A model generated the notes under the pieces. The model saw only the letters and a list, made by a program, of their open reading frames with translations. It searched no databases and was not told the origin of the DNA. 11,665 nucleotides of DNA from an uncultured Bacteroidia bacterium (GTDB taxonomy: Bacteria; Bacteroidota; Bacteroidia; Bacteroidales; UBA932), in contig CACXHG010000066.1 in the NCBI GenBank assembly GCA_902767355.1, positions 1-11,665 on the forward strand, written 5' to 3'. The translations under genes were made by a program, and so were the position numbers. This document shows, in pieces, positions 1 through 7,297 of this stretch; within the stretch, counting starts at the first letter, position 1; each line of letters starts with the position of its first letter.

Positions 1-109
1 CCAGCAGATGCTGGAGGCTATCCAGGCCAAGGAAGACGAGACCCAGGAGAAGGTCAAGAAAGAGAAGGCCGCGGCCCTGGGGTCCCGCAAGAAAGAGAAA
101 AATTGGTAA
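1..109 (+). CDS. batC: BatC-like TPR protein, C-terminus only (partial)
   Basis: Only the last 35 codons are inside the window, read from base 2 to the TAA at 107-109. The tail is highly charged, rich in Lys, Glu and Gln, and ends in KKEKNW. A charged tail of this kind is typical of Bacteroidota BatC, a TPR protein encoded just before BatD in the Bat (aerotolerance) operon. The TPR part lies upstream, outside the window. The stop is two bases before the ATG of the next gene, so the two are almost certainly co-transcribed and translationally coupled. The assignment rests on the tail and the neighbour, not on a visible domain. Confidence 0.65.
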   Translation, partial: QQMLEAIQAKEDETQEKVKKEKAAALGSRKKEKNW

Positions 110-111
110 TT

Positions 112-2742
112 ATGAAAAGATATCTTTCACTTGTGCTGCTGTTTGTGGCAATCGGCCTCAATGCACAGTCACTCAAGATAGAAGCCCCCAATGTCGTGGC
201 GGCGGGAGAGCCGTTCAGGGTGGTGTTTACCGCCGATGGCAAAATATCCGATTTCGAGTGGTCGGAGCCTGAAGGCTGGACACTTATGTGGGGTCCGCAG
301 AAGGGCACTTCCAGCAGCATCACCATCATCAACGGCAAGCGGGAGTCGAGCAAGTCGGAGTCTTATACCTATCTTTTCTCTGCCGACAAAAAGGGCACCT
401 ACACCATCCCCGTGGCCCAGTGCAAGGTAGATGGCACCTCGTGCAGCACTTCTCCTGTGAGGGTAGAGGTGGTGGAAGACGATTCCTATTCCGCTGCGCA
501 GGGCGGCGCAAGCCAGAACTCCCAGGGCGGCGGCAGCCAGTCTTCCGGCAGCGCTTCGCAGGGGTCTTCGCAAAAGTCCAATGACCCGGCCATTACCGGC
601 ACAGTGTCCAACGAGGATATCTTCATGCGGCTCAACCTGAGCAAGACCAGTGCGGTGAAAGGCGAGCCGGTCACCGCCGTGCTCAAGCTCTATACCAGGC
701 AGGACATAGCCGGCTTTGAGGATTTCAAGCTGCCCACTTTCAACGGTTTCTGGAGCAAGGAGACCTACGCCCCCACCAATCTGGAGCTCAAGCGGGAAGA
801 GGTCGGCGGCAAGATTTACAACACCACGGTCATCCGCCGCTATGTGCTCATACCCCAGCAGGAAGGCACTATTGTCATAGAGCCGGCCGAGGCTGTGTGC
901 CAGCTGAGGGTGCGTGCGCAGGGCCGCGGACGCTCCATTTTCGACGATTTCTTTGACAGTTATCAGACCGTGCGCAAGCGGGTCGCTACGCCCACAATCA
1001 ATTTCCGCGTGACGCCCCTGCCTGCCGGCGCCCCGTCTTCTTTTGCGGGCGGTGTGGGGCAGTTCAACATCAGCGCAAGGTTCTCTACCGATTCAATCTC
1101 TGCCAACGAGGCTGCCTCCCTTATAGTCACGGTGTCCGGCAAGGGCAATGTGACCATGCTCTCCGCGCCCAAGGTCCAGTTCCCGAACGACTTTGACATG
1201 TACGACGTCAAGACCACCGACCGCAGCGAGTCCAACGGGACTATGGGCAGCAAGGTGTTTGAATATCCCTTTATCGCGCGCAGCTACGGCGACTTTACCG
1301 TCGGCCCCATCAAGTACAGCTATTACGACGACTCCAAGGGGCAGTATGTCACCACAGAGGCACCTGCGGTCACCATCAAGGTCTCTTCCGACGGAATGGA
1401 GTCCGAGGGCGCGTCCAGCGGCCCTGCAGGCGGCGTGCGCCAGAGTGTGCGCAACATCGGCAGCGACATACGCTATATTGCCACCGGCAATCCAGGCCTC
1501 AAGCCCAAAGGCAAATTCTTCGTGGCGTCCTGGCCGTTCTATGCGATTCTGGCCGCGATCATCGCCCTGTTCTTTATCATAAGCGCCGTCCTGTCCAAGA
1601 TGCAGGCCAGCAGGGCCGACGTGGCCGGCACGCGCAACCGCAAGGCCAACAAGGTGGCCACCGAGCGCCTGCGCCGCAGCAAGGGCTATCTGCAGCAGGG
1701 CCTGGTTGGCGCGTATTACGAAGAGCTGCACAAGGCCGTAATGGGCTATGTCAGCGACAAACTCACCATGCCGCAGTCCGACCTGAGCAAGGAGAATATA
1801 GGCGAGGCACTCTCTGAGCGCGGCGTGGCACAGGAAACAATAGACTCCCTTATGAATATCATATCTACCTGCGAGGCTGCGCGCTATGCCCCGGACTACA
1901 CTCCCGAGCAGATGGAGACCCAGTACAGGGATGCTCTGCAGACCATTAGCGCCATAGAGTCCAGCGTGCGCAGAGCTGTGAAGACCGGCCGCAAGGCTGC
2001 CGTGGCAGGCCTTGTGGCGCTGCTGATGGGACTTTCGTTGAATGCGGCGGCCGAGCCGCTTTGGGACGGGGCAGCCGAAGCCTATTCCGCCGGCAACTGG
2101 CAGGAGGCTCTGGATATGTACAAGCAGATTGAATCCCAGGGCAAGGTGTCCGACCGTCTCTACTACAATATCGCCAATGCATATTACAAAAACGGCGACC
2201 TGGGCGAGTGCATACTTTATTACGAGAAAGCGCTCAAGCTGAATCCTTCCAATGCTGATGCCAAGTTCAATCTGGCTATCGCCCGCGAATCCGTGCTGGA
2301 CCGCATCGAGGTCGTGCCGGAATTCATCCTCATCAAGTGGGTGCGCGATGCCAAGTATCTGCTTTCCAGCAATGCCTGGGCGTGGATAGCCCTCGGGGCC
2401 ATCTTGCTCATGGCCGTGTTGCTGCTGGTCTTTCGCTTCGTCCGCAGTCGCGCCGGCCGCACAGTCGCCTTCGTGTTCGCCTGTCTGGCGCTGCTGGCCG
2501 GCATTGTGGCGTACATCTTCTCCATGAGCGAGCGGGGCGATGTGATAAGCGAGCGCCAGGCCGTGATAATGCAGCCCGTGACCAGCGTCAAGAGTTCTCC
2601 CGGCGAGGAGGGCAAATCGCTGTTCATCCTTCACGAGGGCACCAAGGTCCAGGTTCTGGACAAGCTTGGCAGCTGGGACAAGGTAGAGATTTCCGACGGC
2701 CGCCAGGGCTGGCTCCCTGCCGCGGACGTGGAGGTAATTTAA
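112..2742 (+). CDS. batD-batE: BatD-BatE fusion protein (Bat aerotolerance locus, membrane-anchored)
   Basis: This 876-residue protein carries two normally separate Bat proteins. I chose ATG 112 over an in-frame TTG at 103 because it gives a clean signal peptide (about residues 1-18, ending LNA) and sits 2 nt after the batC stop. Residues 20-465 are BatD-like periplasmic beta domains, broken by a Gly/Ser/Gln-rich linker at about 128-160. A membrane segment at 473-494 leads to a roughly 130-residue helical cytoplasmic domain. The BatE part follows: a hydrophobic segment at 629-647 that looks like an old BatE signal peptide after a basic stretch (RRAVKTGRK), TPRs at about 648-735, two membrane segments (757-777 and 784-804), and a C-terminal SH3-like domain at about 812-876. 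Bat proteins act with MoxR and VWA proteins at the inner membrane and are linked to oxidative-stress tolerance in Bacteroides; the mechanism is unsettled. Confidence 0.88.
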   Translation: MKRYLSLVLLFVAIGLNAQSLKIEAPNVVAAGEPFRVVFTADGKISDFEWSEPEGWTLMWGPQKGTSSSITIINGKRESSKSESYTYLFSADKKGTYTIPVAQCKVDGTSCSTSPVRVEVVEDDSYSAAQGGASQNSQGGGSQSSGSASQGSSQKSNDPAITGTVSNEDIFMRLNLSKTSAVKGEPVTAVLKLYTRQDIAGFEDFKLPTFNGFWSKETYAPTNLELKREEVGGKIYNTTVIRRYVLIPQQEGTIVIEPAEAVCQLRVRAQGRGRSIFDDFFDSYQTVRKRVATPTINFRVTPLPAGAPSSFAGGVGQFNISARFSTDSISANEAASLIVTVSGKGNVTMLSAPKVQFPNDFDMYDVKTTDRSESNGTMGSKVFEYPFIARSYGDFTVGPIKYSYYDDSKGQYVTTEAPAVTIKVSSDGMESEGASSGPAGGVRQSVRNIGSDIRYIATGNPGLKPKGKFFVASWPFYAILAAIIALFFIISAVLSKMQASRADVAGTRNRKANKVATERLRRSKGYLQQGLVGAYYEELHKAVMGYVSDKLTMPQSDLSKENIGEALSERGVAQETIDSLMNIISTCEAARYAPDYTPEQMETQYRDALQTISAIESSVRRAVKTGRKAAVAGLVALLMGLSLNAAAEPLWDGAAEAYSAGNWQEALDMYKQIESQGKVSDRLYYNIANAYYKNGDLGECILYYEKALKLNPSNADAKFNLAIARESVLDRIEVVPEFILIKWVRDAKYLLSSNAWAWIALGAILLMAVLLLVFRFVRSRAGRTVAFVFACLALLAGIVAYIFSMSERGDVISERQAVIMQPVTSVKSSPGEEGKSLFILHEGTKVQVLDKLGSWDKVEISDGRQGWLPAADVEVI

Positions 2743-2746
2743 TCTC

Positions 2747-3439
2747 TCAGCCAATCAGCCGGGCGATCTGGCGGTTGGTGGCGGCGGGGGCGAGGGTGCG
2801 GATGTGGTCGGCGAGTAGTTGCCGGGCCTGCTGAGGGGTATGCCCTGTTTCAAGGCTGGCGGCCTGCCAGTCAAGGTTCAGCAGTTTGGCGATTTCGGAT
2901 GTGTCAAAGAGGCTTTCCGGCGTGCAGAAGCTGGCTCTCTGCCAGCCTTTGTATTCCAGCTCCGGGCCGCGATAGACGCGCTGGATGTCGCCGGTGACCA
3001 GCCGGCAACCCATCTGGAGGCGGGTCAAGAAGGAGTCGGCTTTGCTCTTGTTCACCGAGAGCAGCCTGCGCACGTCGCCGGAGGAGACGCTGCCCTGCGC
3101 TGCGGCCAGTTCCAGAATCTTTTCTCCGGCCGGGTCGGGAGTGTATTTTGGCTGGGCGAGGCGCCACCGCCTGAGCTCTTTATACCACTGCCTGGTGGCG
3201 AAAGCCGCCTTGCCGCAGAGGAACTTGCCATAGGCGATGTCGCCCTCTTCGAGAACGGAGATTTTCCAGTCCCATGGGGTCTGTTCCAATGTGGCGTCCA
3301 TCTCGAAGATATGGTGGCCGGCGGCGGTCATTTCGTGCAGGGAAAAGCCCGCTATCGGGCTGCCGAAAAACGGCACGATGCCCAGCTGCCGTATTGCTGC
3401 GACCATCGACTCTGCGCTGTCTATGATGGGGAAAGGCAT
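2747..3439 (-). CDS. AlkZ-related winged-helix-type protein (putative DNA-binding/repair-related)
   Basis: A 230-residue soluble protein with no signal peptide or membrane segment. It resembles a short Bacteroidota family related to AlkZ/YcaQ (HTH_42), whose full-length members are DNA glycosylases acting on alkylation damage and crosslinks. Recognisable stretches are PFFGSPIAGFS near the N-terminus, EEGDIAYGKFLCGKAAF, a helix-turn-helix-like segment around SSGDVRRLL and KADSFLTRLQM, and the C-terminal ATNRQIARLIG. It is much shorter than AlkZ (about 400 residues), and I see no catalytic QxQ motif, so glycosylase activity should not be assumed. The start is ATG 3439-3437, which shares one base with the stop of the upstream gene (TAATG), indicating translational coupling. 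An in-frame extension to 3709 reads through that gene in another frame and is not real. Its stop lies 4 bp from the stop of the convergent batD-batE gene. Confidence 0.72.
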   Translation of the reverse strand: MPFPIIDSAESMVAAIRQLGIVPFFGSPIAGFSLHEMTAAGHHIFEMDATLEQTPWDWKISVLEEGDIAYGKFLCGKAAFATRQWYKELRRWRLAQPKYTPDPAGEKILELAAAQGSVSSGDVRRLLSVNKSKADSFLTRLQMGCRLVTGDIQRVYRGPELEYKGWQRASFCTPESLFDTSEIAKLLNLDWQAASLETGHTPQQARQLLADHIRTLAPAATNRQIARLIG

Positions 3440-4707
3440 TATTCTGTGATTGAACCGGCGACTATGTTGGCTATTGTGCGGCGACGGGGGCCGACCAGGC
3501 CGTCGTCGCTGGGGTGCACCCGGTTGGTCAGCATCACTATCGCTGTGCTGGTCTTGAAGTCTATCACCAGAGTGGTGCCGGTGTAGCCGGTATGGCACAG
3601 GGTAGTCTCCTTGTCGAAGATATCGCCGCTGGGGCTGCTGTGGGTGCTCTTTTTGTCCCAGCCCAGGGCCCGGCCGACCGACGGGTCGTTCTCCTGCGGG
3701 ATGGTGCACATCAGTTCTATGGTTTCGGGCCGGAGTATCTGCTGTGAGGCTTCAGGAAAGCCCATGCCCTTGTTGGCAGGCGCCACGCCGCCATTGAGCA
3801 GCGCTATGCAGAAGCGGCTCAGATCGATGGCGTTTGAGAAGATGCCAGCGTTGCCGCTGTTGCCGCCATTTGCCAGGCGGGCCAGCGGGTCGTGGACAGC
3901 ACCCAGCAGGGGCGTGCCGTCGGCTTGCAGCGAAGTCGGAGCCACCAGCGGCAGCAGCTCTTGGTGGCCGGAGGGCGTGCGCATGTCGCTCTCCAGCGCG
4001 AAATAGCAGCTATGCTTCAGGCCCAGCGCATCAAAAACATGCTGCTGCACATAGTCGCACAGCCGCTGGCCGGTGATGCGCTGCACAATGTTCTGCAGGG
4101 TAATGAAATTCAGACAGCTGTAAAGGAAGCCGGTCCCGGGGCGGAAGTTGCGGCCGGCTTCGGTGGCAATCACGCGCAGCAGGCTGTCGGGCTGATTTGT
4201 CCCGAAGCGTTGCACAAAGCGGTCGGCGCTGTAATATGCGTCCAGGCCGGAGGCGTGGGTCATCAGGTCGCGGACGCGTATGTCCACCATCTCGCCGCTG
4301 TCGGGGTCCGTCCATGGTTCAAACTCCGGTATGTAGCGTTTGACAGGGTCGTCGAGCTGCAGCCGCCCGTCCTCTATCAACTGCATGACGGCGGTGGTAG
4401 TGCCCACGCACTTGCTCAGCGAAGCTATGTCAAAAATGGTCTCTACTGTCATCGGCAGGGTGTCGGGCACGAAAGACTTATGGCCATAGGCTTTTAAGAA
4501 GACCAGGGCGTCATCCCTGACTACGGCCACCACGGCGCCGGGAATATTGCCTTCGGCAATGCAATTGGCGATGGATGTGTCAATGCGCGCCAGCGAAGCC
4601 GGATCCATGCCGTGGCGGGCGGGATCGCTGACCCTGACCGCGGCCGGGCGGCAGGCAGATATCAGCAGAGAGGCGGCCAGGGCCGCAAACAAGCCATGCT
4701 TACTCAT
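3439..4707 (-). CDS. Serine hydrolase lipoprotein, beta-lactamase class C / penicillin-binding-like family
   Basis: This 422-residue protein starts with a lipoprotein signal peptide ending in the lipobox ISA-C (Cys19), so it is probably anchored in the periplasm or outer membrane. The class C beta-lactamase-like fold (PF00144) shows in the nucleophile motif S96-L-S-K99, LMTHASGL at about 148-155, Y196-S-C198 at the YxN position, and H372-T-G at the KTG position. Relatives hydrolyse amides or esters such as peptidoglycan peptides and D-amino-acid or acyl esters, so the substrate is open. The YxN position has Cys where Asn or Asp is more usual, which argues against a simple beta-lactamase. The ATG overlaps the last 8 nt of the upstream barrel lipoprotein gene (ATGAGTAA), and its stop overlaps the next start by 1 nt. 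The three genes are therefore one translationally coupled block. Confidence 0.88.
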   Translation of the reverse strand: MSKHGLFAALAASLLISACRPAAVRVSDPARHGMDPASLARIDTSIANCIAEGNIPGAVVAVVRDDALVFLKAYGHKSFVPDTLPMTVETIFDIASLSKCVGTTTAVMQLIEDGRLQLDDPVKRYIPEFEPWTDPDSGEMVDIRVRDLMTHASGLDAYYSADRFVQRFGTNQPDSLLRVIATEAGRNFRPGTGFLYSCLNFITLQNIVQRITGQRLCDYVQQHVFDALGLKHSCYFALESDMRTPSGHQELLPLVAPTSLQADGTPLLGAVHDPLARLANGGNSGNAGIFSNAIDLSRFCIALLNGGVAPANKGMGFPEASQQILRPETIELMCTIPQENDPSVGRALGWDKKSTHSSPSGDIFDKETTLCHTGYTGTTLVIDFKTSTAIVMLTNRVHPSDDGLVGPRRRTIANIVAGSITE

Positions 4708-6313
4708 AGATGTCGGCCATCCTCATCAGGGTGCATATACTGTAGTAGGCGCAGTTGGCCCAGATGTCGTCCGGCGAATACAGGGTTTCGCTGTCGGGTA
4801 TGGTGGGCATCGTGCCGGTTTCGGGGTCCTGGAGCTTGATGAGGGTGTCCACGAGGGCCTTGGCCTTTGCAAGCGCGAGCGGGTCCCCGGTCTTGCGATA
4901 GACATGCATCCAGTTGTTGGCCACTTTGGCAATGCTGGCATCAACGGGATTCTTCCAGGAGTACTGCTCGAAGACGAAAGGCGAGGTGAACACGCCCTCG
5001 GTGGCGCTGAGCGCATCGGCATCCTTTTCTATGGCGGAGTGCCAGCGGGTAAACTGGTCCTCTGTCCAACGGGCGATTTCGGTGCAGACTTGCACGTCGC
5101 GCTCACTTTGTGCGGGCTTGGTCATGAGATACTCCAGGCAGTCGCCGGCGGTGCAGTGGGTCAGATTCTGGTAGGGGACTTTATCTTCGATGGGGACATC
5201 CTCGAACTGACCGTCAAAGTTGAACTCAGAGATGGTATTGTCCCACATCCATTTATCGCCCTTTTCCACCATCTCTTCGAACCCGCTGACGCCGTATTGC
5301 GCCTTCAGCCGGTTTGCCAGCATAAGGATGTCGGCGGGCAGGCAACGGGCGTTATTCACCGGCTCGGCAGTCTCCCAGATGACCTTCACGGGCCAGGATC
5401 CGTCTTCGGCCTGAAGCCTCTGATAGGTCTTGGCGATGCCAACGGCGTGATCAAAGTATTTCTGCTCTTTAGTGAGGTCATAGAGGTCCAGCAAGGCGTT
5501 GGCGGCATAAGTGGCCTCCAGGAACATCGTCTTGCCTTTGTTGAAGCGAAGCACGCTGGATTTGGCCTCCCAGTTGTCGCCGTAGTAGTATGTGGGAGGG
5601 AAGAAGGCCAGCGGCGCACCGGCCGGCTGGGCAAAACTGATGAGGCCGTCGCAGGCGTTGCGGGCTATCTTGAGGGCTGCGTCGTGATACTCGGGGACCT
5701 CGCGGGCAAGGAAACATTCAGTCTGGGCGATGCCGCTCCATATCTTGCAGGCGTAGCAATTGTAGAAGTAGGTGGTGTCGGGTTTGCCCGGCTTGGCCCA
5801 GCTCTGACCTATAGGGCTGTCGTGCAGGGCTTTTGCAGCGCTGATGGCAGCTTCGCGATAGCCTCTGGGTGCCGGGTCGTAGGGCCCGCAGAAGGGGTTG
5901 TCCTTTTCGAAAGTGCGCGTCTGGTCCTGGCCCAGGATCTTGCCGGCGGCGTCCATGGCCGTCAGGCGGAGCTCCACCGGCCCGACTGGTATCTGATTCC
6001 ATACCGGCGACAGCGCGGCGCGGGGATTTTCGTCTTTGAAGACAAACTTCTGCCCCCGGGCCAAAATGGTGTATTGGTATTTGGCTGCGCCCTCTACGTC
6101 GTCGAAATCGAACACCGGGGCGTAGATATACTTGGTCGCGTAGCCATTCCAGAACGGTGTCTGGCCGCGTACGCCCGCCCGGATGGGCTGCAGGTATTCC
6201 TGAAGGGCCTGCGCGTTGAGCGCTTCGTAGTTGAGTTCGGGAACGGCTTTTTTGCCGGTACATCCGGCAGCAATGAGGCAGAGTGCAACTGCAGAAAGCA
6301 GATATCTTTTCAT
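4700..6313 (-). CDS. Lipoprotein with FnIII-like and predicted (alpha/alpha) barrel domains, putative carbohydrate-active enzyme
   Basis: This 537-residue protein has a lipoprotein signal peptide (MKRYLLSAVALCLIAAGC, lipid Cys18). Residues of roughly 40-125 look like a small beta-sandwich (YIYAPVFDFDDVEGAAKYQY, then PVELRLTAMDAAGKIL). From about 140 to the end the sequence alternates hydrophobic helices and aromatic/Asp/Glu-rich loops (FFPPTYYYGDNWEAKS, EDGSWPVKVIWETAEPVN), as in (alpha/alpha)6-barrel glycoside hydrolases, lyases and epimerases. I do not recognise a named family and cannot assign catalytic residues, so polysaccharide or uronic-acid processing is inference from fold and context. 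The start at ATG 6313-6311 gives the correct signal peptide; an in-frame extension to 6817 overlaps the transporter gene and is rejected. A good promoter lies 21 nt upstream, and the 3' end overlaps the serine hydrolase gene by 8 nt. Confidence 0.8.
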   Translation of the reverse strand: MKRYLLSAVALCLIAAGCTGKKAVPELNYEALNAQALQEYLQPIRAGVRGQTPFWNGYATKYIYAPVFDFDDVEGAAKYQYTILARGQKFVFKDENPRAALSPVWNQIPVGPVELRLTAMDAAGKILGQDQTRTFEKDNPFCGPYDPAPRGYREAAISAAKALHDSPIGQSWAKPGKPDTTYFYNCYACKIWSGIAQTECFLAREVPEYHDAALKIARNACDGLISFAQPAGAPLAFFPPTYYYGDNWEAKSSVLRFNKGKTMFLEATYAANALLDLYDLTKEQKYFDHAVGIAKTYQRLQAEDGSWPVKVIWETAEPVNNARCLPADILMLANRLKAQYGVSGFEEMVEKGDKWMWDNTISEFNFDGQFEDVPIEDKVPYQNLTHCTAGDCLEYLMTKPAQSERDVQVCTEIARWTEDQFTRWHSAIEKDADALSATEGVFTSPFVFEQYSWKNPVDASIAKVANNWMHVYRKTGDPLALAKAKALVDTLIKLQDPETGTMPTIPDSETLYSPDDIWANCAYYSICTLMRMADIYE

Positions 6314-6319
6314 GGCAAT

Positions 6320-6353
6320 GCGGGTTTGTCCTACAAAGATAGCACAAACCCGC
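6320..6353. repeat. Perfect 10-bp inverted repeat around the -7 box
   Basis: The arms GCGGGTTTGT (6320-6329) and ACAAACCCGC (6344-6353) are exact reverse complements. They are separated by 14 bp that contain the whole predicted -7 element of the 6313 gene. No T-run follows on either strand, so this is not a standard intrinsic terminator. It could be a repressor operator, or a stem-loop formed only in read-through RNA from the upstream transporter gene. Confidence 0.6.
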
Positions 6354-6364
6354 AGCGATTGCAA
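6334..6364 (-). promoter_or_regulatory. Bacteroidota-type promoter for the barrel-lipoprotein operon
   Basis: On the minus strand TATCTTTG (6341-6334) matches the Bacteroidota -7 consensus TAnnTTTG exactly. A TTG (6364-6362) lies 20 nt upstream, as expected for the -33 element. Transcription should begin around 6325-6330, leaving a leader of roughly 12-17 nt with no Shine-Dalgarno, which is normal in this phylum. It would let the last three genes of the cluster be expressed apart from the first three. Confidence 0.6.
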
Positions 6365-6378
6365 GCCTGGAGACGCAG

Positions 6379-7290
6379 CTATTCCCTGCTGAAGATGAAC
6401 ACGCAGCTGATGGCCGCCACCATGCCGGCGATCTGCCAAATGGACGGCATAGCATCCAATCCGGCCACGGCCAGCAGCACGATGGACAGCAGGCAGCAGA
6501 TCACGGGCGAGCAGGCATCGGCCAGCGGAGCTATGACCATGGCCTTGCCATAGCGGTTGGCATAGACCAGGGTGAAAGCGCCTATGGCGTTGAGTATCTG
6601 CACTCCAAAGACCTTGGCGGCTGTTCCCCAGCCATACTCTGCAAGGGTCGAAGGAGATTTGAGCAGGAATGCCACCGGGATGAGCACAACGGCCGCGATG
6701 GCCATATACACGAACACGCTCTCTGCGTCGGGAGTGTGATTGTTGGCCAGCTTCATCACAAAGGCCTGTATGCCCCAGCAGATGAAAACGACCGCCGCCA
6801 GCAGAATCCATATCCAACTGCTCACGGCACCTTCCTTGTCAGAAGGAATGGCAAAGCAGATGATGGCCACAAAGGCCAGGATGATGCCGATAATGCCCAG
6901 TTTGGAGACCTTTTCCTTGAGGATGGTGGCCGATAGCAGCACCGTGACGATGGGCGCCACCGAAATCATGGGCATCACCAGGTAGGAAGGCGCGTATTTG
7001 AGTGCCAGGAACAGCACCAACTGTCCGCCTGCACCGAGGAGTCCTACGCCCATGCTGAGCGCGACCGACTTGGGCCGCACGTCCAGTTTCCACTTGATGT
7101 TGCACAGGGCGAAGATGGCCGGGGGAATCATGCTCAGGGCCCATACGACATAGACCATTTCCGAAGGGAAGGACTTGGGGATGCCAAGATAAATATCGCC
7201 CAGGGTGGGGTCGGAGAAAGTCATCCAGATGCCCCAGGTGAGCATGGTGATGAGGGCGTACAGCAGCCAGTTGTGTTTCTTCTCTGCCAT
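6379..7290 (-). CDS. DMT-superfamily (EamA-like) transporter
   Basis: A 303-residue polytopic inner-membrane protein with about ten hydrophobic segments arranged as two five-helix halves, the usual size and layout of drug/metabolite transporters. Visible family-like stretches include LTWGIWMTFSDP at the N-terminus, GVGLLGAGGQLVLFLALKYAP, a PIVTVLLSATILKEK segment ending the first half, QAFVMKLAN in the second half, and VYANRYGKAMVIAPLADACSPV near the end. The substrate cannot be predicted. Relatives move amino acids, sugars, nucleosides or other metabolites, usually by proton exchange or symport. The ATG is 7 nt after the alkaline phosphatase stop, so it is co-transcribed with the esterase and phosphatase. 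Position suggests import of a product released by these exported enzymes, but export is equally possible from sequence. Confidence 0.88.
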   Translation of the reverse strand: MAEKKHNWLLYALITMLTWGIWMTFSDPTLGDIYLGIPKSFPSEMVYVVWALSMIPPAIFALCNIKWKLDVRPKSVALSMGVGLLGAGGQLVLFLALKYAPSYLVMPMISVAPIVTVLLSATILKEKVSKLGIIGIILAFVAIICFAIPSDKEGAVSSWIWILLAAVVFICWGIQAFVMKLANNHTPDAESVFVYMAIAAVVLIPVAFLLKSPSTLAEYGWGTAAKVFGVQILNAIGAFTLVYANRYGKAMVIAPLADACSPVICCLLSIVLLAVAGLDAMPSIWQIAGMVAAISCVFIFSRE

Positions 7291-7297
7291 AATGTGA

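Noticed and set aside
112..130. Shared start ATGAAAAGATATCT of batD-batE and of the 6313 gene as a regulatory repeat
   Set aside because: Both encode MKRYL at the start of signal peptides. A-rich early codons are common in this phylum, and the similarity stops after 14 bases.
2026..2742. Separate batE gene starting at the internal ATG 2026
   Set aside because: There is no stop or frame change before it, and starting there would leave almost no signal peptide (MGLSLNAAAEP). The basic residues needed lie upstream in the fused frame.
1093..2754. A 553-codon open frame on the minus strand, opposite batD-batE
   Set aside because: It mirrors the codons of a well-supported protein. The translation is low in recognisable motifs and rich in His, Gly and Ala, with no signal peptide or domain. 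GC-rich genes often give such antisense frames.
6320..6353. Intrinsic terminator for the transporter gene
   Set aside because: The stem is strong, but no T-run follows on either strand and the loop holds an exact -7 element. An operator-type repeat is the better description.
4547..6553. A 668-codon open frame on the plus strand across the barrel lipoprotein and parts of its neighbours
   Set aside because: It is antisense to three real genes, recognised by lipoboxes, catalytic motifs and start/stop overlaps. Its translation shows no coherent domain and spans unrelated gene boundaries.
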